Below the pieces are notes generated by a model. It ran no database searches, had not been told where the DNA came from, and saw nothing but the letters and a program-made list of their open reading frames with translations. Position numbers and translations under genes: made by a program. Positions 13,761 to 20,943 of a stretch of DNA of 37,357 nt are shown here, one piece after another. Numbering within the stretch: the stretch's first letter is position 1; the number at the start of each line of letters is the position of its first letter. The stretch is from a virus: IMG/VR virus record IMGVR_UViG_3300047558_000057, positions 1-37,357 of that record. One strand, given 5' to 3'.

Positions 13761-13905
13761 GCTTAGATAGCCCTAACATGGTGCATTGATGCACTAACAT
13801 GAATAACCTGTGGATAGTATTTCACTAGATTGGTGCATGATTACTCTGATGTTAGTGAACGCACTAGCGTGCTGATTTAGATAGACCCTTGATTGTCTAT
13901 CTCAA

Positions 13906-13930
13906 GTGCCTTTGTAGGCTACATAGGCAC
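13906..13930. promoter_or_regulatory. 25-bp near-perfect dyad
   Basis: The arms GTGCCTTTGTAG and CTACATAGGCAC match at 11 of 12 positions around a single central G. Such a tight dyad suits a dimeric DNA-binding protein or, as RNA, a hairpin. It sits directly beside the CTACA iterons. Confidence 0.55.
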
Positions 13931-13970
13931 CTACACAGTCCTACACACTTTCCCTACAGAACCCTACACA
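13931..13970. repeat. CTACA iteron-like repeats
   Basis: CTACA(CA) occurs at 13931, 13941, 13954 and 13964, so spacings are 10, 13 and 10 bases, close to one helical turn. Three of the four extend to CTACACA. The array joins the 25-bp dyad on the left and the first 16-bp palindrome on the right. Iterons like these often bind initiators or regulators. Confidence 0.45.
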
Positions 13971-14014
13971 CTACCTATAGTGTCCACTTCAAAGACAGAC
14001 ACTACCTATAGTGT
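13968..14014. repeat. Pair of identical 16-bp palindromes, putative operators
   Basis: ACACTACCTATAGTGT occurs at 13968-13983 and 13999-14014. Each has 6-bp arms around CCTA, and the copies are 31 bases apart (about three helical turns), so the same face of the helix is presented. Homology extends on the right side (CCACTTcaaaG against TTTACTTtgtaG). A degenerate inverted relative lies at 13741-13762. On the minus strand each reads ACACTATAGG, recalling phage polymerase promoters, but no such polymerase is encoded. Confidence 0.6.
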
Positions 14015-14328
14015 TTACTTTGTAGTTAAGACATGGGGGGAGGGGGTAGGCTTAGGTGATTACTTTTGTGGGAGCCTCTTAAGTACACAAAAAAGAGTAT
14101 TTAAGAAAAGACACAATAGTACTAAAAAGTCTAAGTAAATCATAGAACTTAACATAATAATTAGGGACAGGTTAGCTCATGGAAGATAATCTGTGCACAG
14201 GAGCCTTTAAACGTAGCGTCATAGAGTCTCTAGAGGGGCTATGATGTGGACACAAGAGCCCTATGAAGTAAGGAATTAGAGAGTAGACTCTAATATGGCT
14301 ATTTATGTAAATAAATGTTAGAAAGTAC

Positions 14329-14356
14329 TTGACAAATGAGAAAACAGGTATAGAAT
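14329..14356 (+). promoter_or_regulatory. Rightward sigma-70-type promoter with dyad at its start
   Basis: TTGACA (14329-14334) and TAGAAT (14351-14356) are 16 bases apart. A perfect 15-bp dyad, ATAGATTTAATCTAT (14364-14378), covers the expected transcription start, an ideal site for a repressor. This is the only strong rightward promoter in the divergent region, so it should drive the terminase genes through a 240-base leader. Confidence 0.7.
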
Positions 14357-14396
14357 ACTCTCTATAGATTTAATCTATCAGGAACTCAAATGAAGA

Positions 14397-14417
14397 CTAA
14401 GTAGACAGGCTACTTAG
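14397..14417 (+). promoter_or_regulatory. Leader hairpin following a four-codon ORF
   Basis: CTAAGTAG (14397-14404) and CTACTTAG (14410-14417) pair perfectly around ACAGG. The left arm contains the stop of a minimal ORF, ATG AAG ACT AAG TAG (14390-14404), preceded by AGGA. A ribosome on it would cover the hairpin. No T-run follows, so a classic attenuator is not evident. Confidence 0.35.
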
Positions 14418-14607
14418 CTAATACAGGAAGTTCTTAATGAGTTACTTGATGAGCCTAGTGTCTTCCTTAGTCTGGACACAAGAGGGCAATAAGTAAGTAT
14501 ATACTTCATTAAGATTCCTGCTTTTAAGACATTACGTTAATGTCATAGTTACTTTAAAGTCTCTACTTAGGAGACGCTTAACCCATGTCCTAATAGAAAG
14601 GATAAAC

Positions 14608-15036
14608 ATGGATAAACCTACTGATAATGAAATCAAGACACGTGGACGAGGTAGACCCAAAAAGGGTGAGATAGTAGCCAAGAAGTCTAAGAATAGAGGT
14701 ACTCTAGGTCGTCCTAAGGGCGATAAGGCTATCATTGACGAGTATAAAGCTCGTATGCTTAACTCCCCTAAGTCAGCAAGGGTATTAGAAACTATTCTTA
14801 ATGCTGCTTTAGATGATAACCATAAGAACCAATCAGCAGCTTGGAAGCTAGTAGTAGATAGGATTATTCCAGTCAGTGCCTTTGAACAGACGAAGCAGGG
14901 CAGTAGTGCTCCTACTGTTAGCATTAATATTATGGGTCTTGGTCAAGCTAGTGCAGTGGTTGAGCAGGATGATGTCCAATATGACATCTCGGATGTAGTA
15001 GCTCGTGACGTAGAGGATTACGATGACGAGTCTTAA
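14608..15036 (+). CDS. terS: Terminase small subunit
   Basis: The protein has 142 residues. The basic N-terminus has two AT-hook-like cores ('TRGRGRPKKG' at about 11-20, 'LGRPKGDK' near 33). It is followed by a helical region ('LNSPKSARVLETILNAALDD', 'AAWKLVVDRIIP') and an acidic tail. TerS binds the packaging site and recruits the large subunit, and the AT-hooks could provide extra DNA contact. The site AAAGGATAAAC precedes the ATG. It overlaps terL by 14 bases. The assignment relies on position and general form, since TerS sequences diverge. Confidence 0.8.
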   Translation: MDKPTDNEIKTRGRGRPKKGEIVAKKSKNRGTLGRPKGDKAIIDEYKARMLNSPKSARVLETILNAALDDNHKNQSAAWKLVVDRIIPVSAFEQTKQGSSAPTVSINIMGLGQASAVVEQDDVQYDISDVVARDVEDYDDES

Positions 15037-16279
15037 CTTTGAGTTGCTCAAGTGGCAACAAACTGTATTTAAGTCAGAGAAACGCTTTAAAGTAGTTGCA
15101 GCAGGGCGTCGCTGTGGTAAGTCTAGGCTCTCCGCAGTGACCCTGCTCATTGAAGCTCTAAACTGTCCTGAAGGTTCAGCTGTGATGTACATAGCTCCTA
15201 CCCTCGGACAGGCTCGTACGATTATGTGGGACTTGTTGAATGACTTAGGTAGACAAGTCATTAAGTCCTCTCATGTGAACAATCTTGAGATCACATTGGT
15301 TAATGGAAGAAAGATCCTTGTTCGAGGGGCTGATAATCCTGACTCTCTCCGTGGTGTCTCCCTTACTTATGTCGTACTAGACGAGTGTGCCTTTATTAAA
15401 GAGGATGTCTGGCAGAAGATTATTCGAGCTTCCCTGTCTGATAAAAAAGGTAGAGCTTTGTTCATCTCTACACCGTCAGGTCGTAACTGGTTCTACGATG
15501 TCTTTAAGCTAGGCCAAGACGTAGACGAAGAGTGGCAGTCATGGCACTTCACTACTAGGGATAACGAAACGATTGATCCTAAAGAGATTGATGCTGCTGA
15601 ACGTACTCTTAGCTCTTTTGCCTTTAAGCAGGAGTATCTCAGTTCGTTCGACAACGCTGGACAAGAAGTATTTAAAGAAGAATGGTTAAAGCTATCCCCT
15701 GAGCCTAACTACGGTGAGTACGTGGTAGCTATCGACTTAGCTGGCTTCGAGGAAGTAGGTAAGAATCCCGGTGCTGCTAAGTCTAGGTTAGATGAATCAG
15801 CTATCGCTGTTGTCAAGGTAGAAGATAACGGTGACTGGTGGGTCAAGGAGATCATCGCTGGTAGATGGGATATCAAGGCTACAGCAGCTAAGATCTTGAA
15901 CGTAGTACGTGAGTATAGACCTATAGCTGTAGGTATCGAGAAGGGTGCTCTAAAGAACGCTGTGAGCCCTTACCTCAATGACTTGATGAGGAAGAACAAC
16001 GTCTACTGTCATATCTCAGACCTGACTCATGGTAACCGTAAGAAGCAAGACAGGGTTGTTTGGTCTTTGCAAGGGCGTATGGAGCACGGTCGTATCTCCT
16101 TTAACGAGGATGAGGACTGGAAGGAAACCTTTGATCAGATCGTGATGTTCCCTACAGCAGGTGTGCATGATGATAGGGTTGATGCACTTTCTTACGTGGA
16201 CCAGCTCGCCGTGACTAGCTACCAGCAAGATTACGAAGAAGATGATTGGGAACCTTTGGACTCAATTACTGGATATTAA
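15023..16279 (+). CDS. terL: Terminase large subunit (packaging ATPase/nuclease)
   Basis: The protein has 418 residues. Walker A is 'AAGRRCGKSRLS' at about 25-36. Walker B is 'LTYVVLDECAFI' near 107-118 with the catalytic Glu. The coupling-type motif 'FISTPSGRNWFYD' follows. The RNase H-like nuclease domain begins with 'YVVAIDLAGFEE', continues with 'AVGIEKGAL' and ends at 'HDDRVDALSYV', giving the three acidic residues. The enzyme powers DNA translocation into the capsid and cuts the concatemer. It is rather short for a TerL but complete. The ends agree with close packing after TerS. Confidence 0.96.
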   Translation: MTSLNFELLKWQQTVFKSEKRFKVVAAGRRCGKSRLSAVTLLIEALNCPEGSAVMYIAPTLGQARTIMWDLLNDLGRQVIKSSHVNNLEITLVNGRKILVRGADNPDSLRGVSLTYVVLDECAFIKEDVWQKIIRASLSDKKGRALFISTPSGRNWFYDVFKLGQDVDEEWQSWHFTTRDNETIDPKEIDAAERTLSSFAFKQEYLSSFDNAGQEVFKEEWLKLSPEPNYGEYVVAIDLAGFEEVGKNPGAAKSRLDESAIAVVKVEDNGDWWVKEIIAGRWDIKATAAKILNVVREYRPIAVGIEKGALKNAVSPYLNDLMRKNNVYCHISDLTHGNRKKQDRVVWSLQGRMEHGRISFNEDEDWKETFDQIVMFPTAGVHDDRVDALSYVDQLAVTSYQQDYEEDDWEPLDSITGY

Positions 16280-16294
16280 TTATTAGGAATACAA

Positions 16295-16936
16295 ATGGCA
16301 GACGATAAAAGACTAGGGGCTTTATCTCAGTATGGGGGTGGTGAAACTCTTAATGAGCTTCTATCTATTCTTGAGTCTAAAGGTATGCTTCCTAAATTTG
16401 TATCAGGTGTAACTGAAAAAGGAGGTTATGGTCAATGGGACCCTGTAACAAACACAATTACAGTAAACCCTTTAAAAGGAGCTACTGAGAACGCTTTAGT
16501 ACACGAGACTCAACACGCTGTAGATTCAGGCATTAGTAAGATGTACGCAAGGCTTTCATTAACTCCTGCTTTTCTCCGTTCCCCTCAAGAGAATGCTTTC
16601 ATTAACATGTATAACAAGCTGTACATAGAACCTTCTAAAGTTCCTAACGCTAATGAGCAAGCTTTGGGTAGTTATCGAGGATCTGGGAAAGAAATGCGTG
16701 GACACGGCGTTGGTAATATGTCTTCCCCGTATGACATAGGCTCACTTACAGATCCTGCGGGTGATTACAAACTTCCAAGCTCTCATATAGACGCTACAGC
16801 TGCTCACGAAGCTGCAATTATGCGAGATCTTTACAGTAAAACTAGAGATACTTCTCCAAGAACAATTCAAGATTTTGGACCTCGGATAATGAATTACCTC
16901 AAGTATCGTGATCCTTTTGGTGATACGACTAAATAA
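16295..16936 (+). CDS. Hypothetical protein with HExxH metallopeptidase-like motif
   Basis: The protein has 213 residues. 'ALVHETQHAVDSG' near residue 67 is an HExxH site, and later acidic and histidine residues ('SSHIDATAAHEAAIMRD') might complete a zinc site. The centre is rich in Gly, Ser and Pro. It is placed between TerL and the Cys-rich protein, before the portal, a spot where phages often keep accessory or moron-like genes. Base composition is a little more AT-rich than terL. The ribosome site is AGGAATACAA. It could be a virion-associated protease or a toxin-like enzyme; neither is proven. Confidence 0.65.
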   Translation: MADDKRLGALSQYGGGETLNELLSILESKGMLPKFVSGVTEKGGYGQWDPVTNTITVNPLKGATENALVHETQHAVDSGISKMYARLSLTPAFLRSPQENAFINMYNKLYIEPSKVPNANEQALGSYRGSGKEMRGHGVGNMSSPYDIGSLTDPAGDYKLPSSHIDATAAHEAAIMRDLYSKTRDTSPRTIQDFGPRIMNYLKYRDPFGDTTK

Positions 16937-16949
16937 TAATACTTAATGC

Positions 16950-16978
16950 TTGACAAAGTAAACTTTTTACTGTATAGT
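16950..16978 (+). promoter_or_regulatory. Strong sigma-70-type promoter; predicted start at the next ATG
   Basis: TTGACA (16950-16955), 17 bases, TATAGT (16973-16978). Seven bases later comes ATG at 16986, so the transcript would begin at or next to the start codon. The -10 overlaps ACTGTATAGT, whose reverse complement overlaps the -10 of the promoter at 19508. Confidence 0.75.
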
Positions 16979-16985
16979 GCGTTTT

Positions 16986-17462
16986 ATGGACTACTGCCCT
17001 TTACCTCTACAAAATAACAAGCTTAACATTAAGAATCATCTTAAGACGATTAAGTTTCATGGCTTAGGCCCTGCTGATCCTCGCCAGCCTAATGAGAAGT
17101 TCTGGAAGGACAAGGCTGAGCTGTGGGGTGGCACTGAAGGGGACGCTCGTGGTCGCTTGTGTGCTAATTGTGAGCACTACGTTATGACTACAGACATCCT
17201 AGACTGTATTGATAACGAGCAAGCAGCTACGTTCAAGGTGTCAATGGTTAGCCCTGAGCTGGTAGACATTGAATCTAAGCCTACAGCGTACTGTACCCTT
17301 TACGAGATTACTTGTTCACCTGTGCGTACTTGTAACGATCAAGAGATGGGTGGGCCTATTGACGATGTAAAGATGAAGGCAATTAAGCTTGCTGAGGCAG
17401 TTAATAATAATTTAGATGTAGAAGAGTTCTCAGATCCTTTTACTGATAGCACAGAAGATTAA
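16986..17462 (+). CDS. Cysteine-rich hypothetical protein, possibly from a leaderless message
   Basis: The protein has 158 residues from ATG 16986; a GTG at 16977 lies in the promoter and is unlikely. Cysteines cluster in 'LCANCEHYV', 'ILDCIDN' and 'YCTLYEITCSPVRTC', an arrangement that suggests a bound metal or Fe-S cluster. The C-terminus is acidic. No Shine-Dalgarno is present, and the promoter position implies a leaderless transcript. The gene directly precedes the portal gene (9-base gap), so it may be a minor virion or assembly protein. I recall similar Cys-rich proteins in podoviruses without known function. Confidence 0.75.
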   Translation: MDYCPLPLQNNKLNIKNHLKTIKFHGLGPADPRQPNEKFWKDKAELWGGTEGDARGRLCANCEHYVMTTDILDCIDNEQAATFKVSMVSPELVDIESKPTAYCTLYEITCSPVRTCNDQEMGGPIDDVKMKAIKLAEAVNNNLDVEEFSDPFTDSTED

Positions 17463-17470
17463 GGAAATAC

Positions 17471-19492
17471 ATGGCAACGAATATGGATAACAACGAAGGT
17501 ACTAAATGGGAAGAACCGTCTGACTCTGACAAAGAGTTGACTCAGTTCGTTGTTGACCATTGTGATCGTTGGCGTGACTACCGTGATACTAACTTCCTAG
17601 ATGCTTGGGAAGAGTACGAGCGTATCTTCCGTGGTCAGTGGGCTGCTAACGACAAGACTCGTGAATCTGAACGTTCTAAGCTTGTGTCTCCTGCTACACA
17701 ACAGGCCGTAGAGACTCGTCATGCTGAAATCATGGAAGCTATCTTTGGTCAAGGAGACTTCTTTGATATTGAAGATGATCTCCAAGACGTTAACGGTAAC
17801 GACATCGACGTAGAGCTTCTCAAGGCTCAGTTGATGGAAGACTTCGATAAGGATAAGATTCGTAAGAGTATCGACCAGATTGAATTGATGGCTGAAATCT
17901 ACGGTACAGGTATCGGTGAGATCGTAGTTAAGGATGAAGTAGAGTACAAAGCAGCTACTCGTCCTATCCCCGGCGTGCAAGGTCAAGCTGCTATTGGTGT
18001 GTCCGAGACTAAGCGTACAGCAGTCAAGATTGTACCTGTTAACCCTAAGAACTTCCTGTTTGACCCTAACGGTACATCCATTGAAGAGTGTATGGGCGTG
18101 GCTATCGAAAAGTACGTATCCATGCACAAGATCGTCAAGGGCATGGAAGACGGTATCTATCGTAAGGTAGACATTGGCCCTATGTACTCTGAGGATAGCT
18201 TGGAAGCTACCCAAGAAGCTACTCAGTTCAAAGATGACAAGGTTAAGCTCCTGACGTACTACGGTCTCGTTCCTCGTGAGTACCTCATGCAGCTTGAGAA
18301 TGAGGATGCTGAAGTTGTAGACTTGTTCCCTGAAGATTCCACAGCTGATGACTACGCTGACTTGGTGGAAGCTATCATTGTTATCGGTAATGACTCTATG
18401 CTCCTCAAAGCAGAAGAGAACCCTTACATGATGAAGGATCGTCCTGTTATCTTGTATCAAGACGACACAGTTCCTAATCGTTTGTTGGGTCGTGGTACGG
18501 TTGAGAAGGCCTACAATATGCAAAAGGCAGTGGACGCACAGATCCGTAGCCATTTGGACTCTCTGGCCCTTACAAGCGCCCCTATGATCGCTATGGACGC
18601 TACTCGCTTGCCTCGTGGTGCTAAGTTTGAAGTTAAGCCCGGTAAAGCTATCCTGACCAACGGTGCCCCACAAGAGATCTTGTATCCGTTTACTTTCGGT
18701 CAGACAGGTACAGGCAACCTAGCTACCTCTAAAGAGTTCGAGCGTATGCTTCTTCAAGCTACAGGTACTCTAGACTCTCAAGGCATGGTGTCTTCTGTGT
18801 CTCGTGATGCAGGTCAAGGCGGTATTTCGATGGCTGTTGCCTCGATTATCAAGAAGTACAAACGTACTTTGACTAACTTCCAAGAAGATTTCCTAATGCC
18901 TTTCATCAAGAAAGCTGCTTTCCGCTATATGCAGTTCGATCCTGAGCGTTATCCCTCAGTTGACATGAACTTTGTGCCCACAGCCACTTTGGGCATTATG
19001 GCTCGTGAATACGAACAACAGCAATTTATCGCTTTGTTGCAGACTCTTGGCCCTAATACTCCTGTTTTGCCTGTGATCTTGAAGGGCATCGTTGCTAATA
19101 GCTCCTTGAGCAACCGTTACGAGATGATGGCTGAGTTGGAGAAGATGTCACAGCCTAATCCAGAGCAACAGCAACAGCAAATGATGCAACAGCAGATGGC
19201 TTTGCAGACAGCACAGGCTCAACTGGCTCTTGTGCAAGCTCAAACAGCTGAAAAGGCTGCTAATGCTCAGCAAACACAGGTTGAAACACAGATGATGCCT
19301 GTGGAATTGCAAGCAAAGATGGTTCAAGCAGCTTCTACTAACCTGAATCAAGGTGACGACTTTGAGCGACGCTTAAAACTAGCTGATTTGATGCTCAAAG
19401 AGAAGAATGTGAACCTTAAAGTAGCAGATATTGCATCTAATGAGCGCATTGCTACTATGCAAATGGTAAATAAGCAAAATAAATTACAATAA
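17471..19492 (+). CDS. Portal protein
   Basis: The protein has 673 residues. Features typical of podoviral portals are a helical N-terminus with 'LVSPATQQAVETRHAEIMEA', the 'RPVILYQDDTVPNRLLGRG' region, 'YNMQKAVDAQIRSHLDS', and 'FERMLLQATGTLDSQG', where the clip and stem regions usually lie. It has a long Gln/Ala-rich helical C-terminus ('QPNPEQQQQQMMQQQMALQ') that forms the barrel. The dodecameric ring is the DNA entry channel and connects to the tail. The ribosome site AAGGAAATAC and the location after TerL fit. A very long antisense ORF within it is a codon-bias artefact. Confidence 0.92.
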   Translation: MATNMDNNEGTKWEEPSDSDKELTQFVVDHCDRWRDYRDTNFLDAWEEYERIFRGQWAANDKTRESERSKLVSPATQQAVETRHAEIMEAIFGQGDFFDIEDDLQDVNGNDIDVELLKAQLMEDFDKDKIRKSIDQIELMAEIYGTGIGEIVVKDEVEYKAATRPIPGVQGQAAIGVSETKRTAVKIVPVNPKNFLFDPNGTSIEECMGVAIEKYVSMHKIVKGMEDGIYRKVDIGPMYSEDSLEATQEATQFKDDKVKLLTYYGLVPREYLMQLENEDAEVVDLFPEDSTADDYADLVEAIIVIGNDSMLLKAEENPYMMKDRPVILYQDDTVPNRLLGRGTVEKAYNMQKAVDAQIRSHLDSLALTSAPMIAMDATRLPRGAKFEVKPGKAILTNGAPQEILYPFTFGQTGTGNLATSKEFERMLLQATGTLDSQGMVSSVSRDAGQGGISMAVASIIKKYKRTLTNFQEDFLMPFIKKAAFRYMQFDPERYPSVDMNFVPTATLGIMAREYEQQQFIALLQTLGPNTPVLPVILKGIVANSSLSNRYEMMAELEKMSQPNPEQQQQQMMQQQMALQTAQAQLALVQAQTAEKAANAQQTQVETQMMPVELQAKMVQAASTNLNQGDDFERRLKLADLMLKEKNVNLKVADIASNERIATMQMVNKQNKLQ

Positions 19493-19507
19493 AGTAGTAT
19501 AAAAGGG

Positions 19508-19536
19508 TTGACAAAGTCATTAAAGTACTATACAGT
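19508..19536 (+). promoter_or_regulatory. Sigma-70-type promoter before the head genes
   Basis: TTGACA (19508-19513), 17 bases, TACAGT (19531-19536); an alternative -10 TATACA has a 15-base spacer. The -10 lies in the dyad GTACT-ATAC-AGTAC (19525-19538), a likely operator. The first gene starts at 19566, giving a leader of about 23 bases. It should serve the scaffold and capsid genes. Confidence 0.65.
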
Positions 19537-19565
19537 ACACCCTTATTAACTATTAGGTTCTCCAA

Positions 19566-19814
19566 ATGGATAAAGAACTACAAGATTTTTACGAGAATGC
19601 TTTCTCAATGATGTCCACTCAAGGGTGGAAAGACTTGATGGAAGACATTGAGCGTGTAAAGAATAGCTACGACAAACTATCTGCTGTCACGGAAACACAC
19701 CCATTAGACTTTCGTCGTGGACAGCTGGATATTTTAGAGTGGTTATACGGCCTGAAAGGGTTGTACGAGAAGGCATGGGAAGATATTCAAGTTCAAGAAG
19801 AGGAGTCACATTAA
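19566..19814 (+). CDS. Small conserved head-region protein
   Basis: The protein has 82 residues and is helical and acidic ('AFSMMSTQGWKDLMEDIERV', 'HPLDFRRGQLDILEWLYGLK'). The 'F-x-T-x-G-W-K-x-L-x-x-D' pattern is frequent in small phage proteins near the portal, but no role is known to me. The ribosome site is weak (TTAGG). The gene is followed without a gap by the zinc-ribbon gene at 19815. Confidence 0.75.
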   Translation: MDKELQDFYENAFSMMSTQGWKDLMEDIERVKNSYDKLSAVTETHPLDFRRGQLDILEWLYGLKGLYEKAWEDIQVQEEESH

Positions 19815-20048
19815 ATGGCTCGTCGTATATTTGAATTCTTATGTGCTAACTCACACCGTACTGAAGCTTTGGTTGACGACAGCGTGCAGCACCTACATTG
19901 TAGTAAATGCGGCGCTGAAGCAGCGAAGATTATCAGTGCAATACGATTGAATTTAGAAGGTTGTACGGGCTCTTTCCCAACTGCCTCTGATTCATGGGTT
20001 CGTAAGCGTGCTGAAAAGCTTGCCCAAGAACAAAAAGCTAATTCCTAA
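19815..20048 (+). CDS. FmdB-type zinc-ribbon small protein
   Basis: The protein has 77 residues. 'FEFLCANSHRTEALVDD' and 'LHCSKCGAEAAKIIS' resemble the N-terminal zinc ribbon of FmdB-like proteins (C...H...CxxC), followed by a basic helical tail. Such ribbons sit next to the scaffold gene in many podoviruses. The function is unknown. The 86 bases after it contain only the AAAGGG site of the next gene and a minor CCAC/GTGG stem. Confidence 0.75.
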   Translation: MARRIFEFLCANSHRTEALVDDSVQHLHCSKCGAEAAKIISAIRLNLEGCTGSFPTASDSWVRKRAEKLAQEQKANS

Positions 20049-20134
20049 TTAGCGTAAGCGAACTCATAAGCTATTACAGCCGAGTTTATTTTAAAGACTC
20101 CTAGAACCACAAATAGTGGCAGGAAAGGGACGAT

Positions 20135-20911
20135 ATGTTAGTTGACAATGAAGAAGAGATGCAAGGTAGTTTTGACCAAGTAGGCACTACTGACAACACC
20201 GAGCAAGTTAATACGGAAGCTGTAAAAGCTGAGCCTGAAGTCAAGATTCCTGAGAAATATCAGGGTAAAAGTGTAGACGACATTATCCGTATGCACCAAG
20301 AGGCTGAAAAGCTCATTGGTAAGCAAGCTCAAGAGGTTGGTGAGGTACGCAAACTTGCTGATGAACTGATTAAGCACAATCTCTCTACTAAGCAACAAAC
20401 TGTTGTAGAAGAGCCTGAAGTAGATTTCTTTGAAGATCCTCAGAAAGCAATTCGTAACACAGTCGATAAGCATCCGGATGTACTCGCAGCGCGTCAAGCG
20501 ACACAAGAGTTCAAACGTATGAATATTCAACAAAAGCTAGCTCAAACACATCCTGACTTTCAACAGATTGTTCAAGATGCAGGCTTCGCTGAGTGGGTAA
20601 AAGCCTCTCCAGTGCGCTTGGGTTTGTACGCTAAAGCTGATGGTGAATATGATTTCGACAGTGCCAATGAGTTGTTGTCTACCTTTAAACAGTTGAAGCA
20701 AGTTCAGACTAAGCAAGTCGCTGCTGTGGATAATACGGCGCGTCAGCAGTCACTCAAGGCAGCAAGTGTTGATACAGGTGGCACAGGTGAGAGTTCTAAG
20801 AAGGTCTATCGGCGAACCGACCTTATTCGGCTAAAGATGACAGACCCTGCACGTTATGAAGATCTGCAATCAGAGATCATGGCGGCTTATGCAGAAGGTC
20901 GCGTTAAATAA
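20135..20911 (+). CDS. Capsid scaffolding protein
   Basis: The protein has 258 residues and is highly charged and helical. The block 'IPEKYQGKSVDDIIRMHQEA', with 'EKLIGKQAQEVGEVRKLADE' following, is characteristic of podoviral scaffolding proteins. The C-terminus is basic ('VYRRTDLIRLKMTDPARYED'), matching the part that binds the coat protein. It directly precedes the capsid gene. The ribosome site is AAAGGGACGAT. Confidence 0.9.
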   Translation: MLVDNEEEMQGSFDQVGTTDNTEQVNTEAVKAEPEVKIPEKYQGKSVDDIIRMHQEAEKLIGKQAQEVGEVRKLADELIKHNLSTKQQTVVEEPEVDFFEDPQKAIRNTVDKHPDVLAARQATQEFKRMNIQQKLAQTHPDFQQIVQDAGFAEWVKASPVRLGLYAKADGEYDFDSANELLSTFKQLKQVQTKQVAAVDNTARQQSLKAASVDTGGTGESSKKVYRRTDLIRLKMTDPARYEDLQSEIMAAYAEGRVK

Positions 20912-20943
20912 CTATTTTGTAATTATCAAAAGGACTTTTTAAA

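Larger units (their letters stand above)
14247..14484. repeat. Dispersed TGGACACAAGAG repeat
   Basis: TGGACACAAGAG is present at 14247-14258 and 14473-14484. The related CACAAGAGCCT and CACAGGAGCCT occur at 13649-13659 and 14196-14206, and a shorter GGGAGCCT near 14070. The copies lie on the same strand and span the control region on both sides of the rightward promoter. Confidence 0.45.
13625..14607. promoter_or_regulatory. Divergent control region, possible origin
   Basis: These 983 bases separate the leftward and rightward arms and contain no convincing gene. They hold many dyads: GTGCAT-tg-ATGCAC near 13781, AGATAGAC/GTCTATCT (13879-13902), a 25-bp dyad at 13906-13930, a GCAC-tagc-GTGC element near 13860 and CACTAACAT/ATGTTAGTG arms at 13792-13800 and 13849-13857. 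They also hold CTAACATG direct repeats at 13773 and 13794, CTACA-type iterons at 13931-13970, a CACAAGAGCC repeat family, a G-tract (14035-14046) and a strong rightward promoter. This mixture is typical of early regulation and/or a replication origin. Which one it is cannot be told from sequence. Confidence 0.6.

Noticed and set aside
13968-14014. Reading the minus-strand CACTATAGG of the twin palindromes as T7-type promoters
   Set aside because: No single-subunit RNA polymerase gene is present and the upstream half of the T7 consensus is missing. The dyad symmetry fits operators better.
13893-14138. 81-codon plus-strand ORF in the control region
   Set aside because: It starts with TTG without a ribosome site and runs through the palindromes and G-tract. 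The product has no coherent domain, so the region is better explained as regulatory.
17597-18673. A 358-codon ORF on the minus strand opposite the portal gene
   Set aside because: Its frame mirrors the portal codons, where codon bias avoids antisense stops. The product has no domain, no good ribosome site, and an odd Leu/Val/His/Cys composition.
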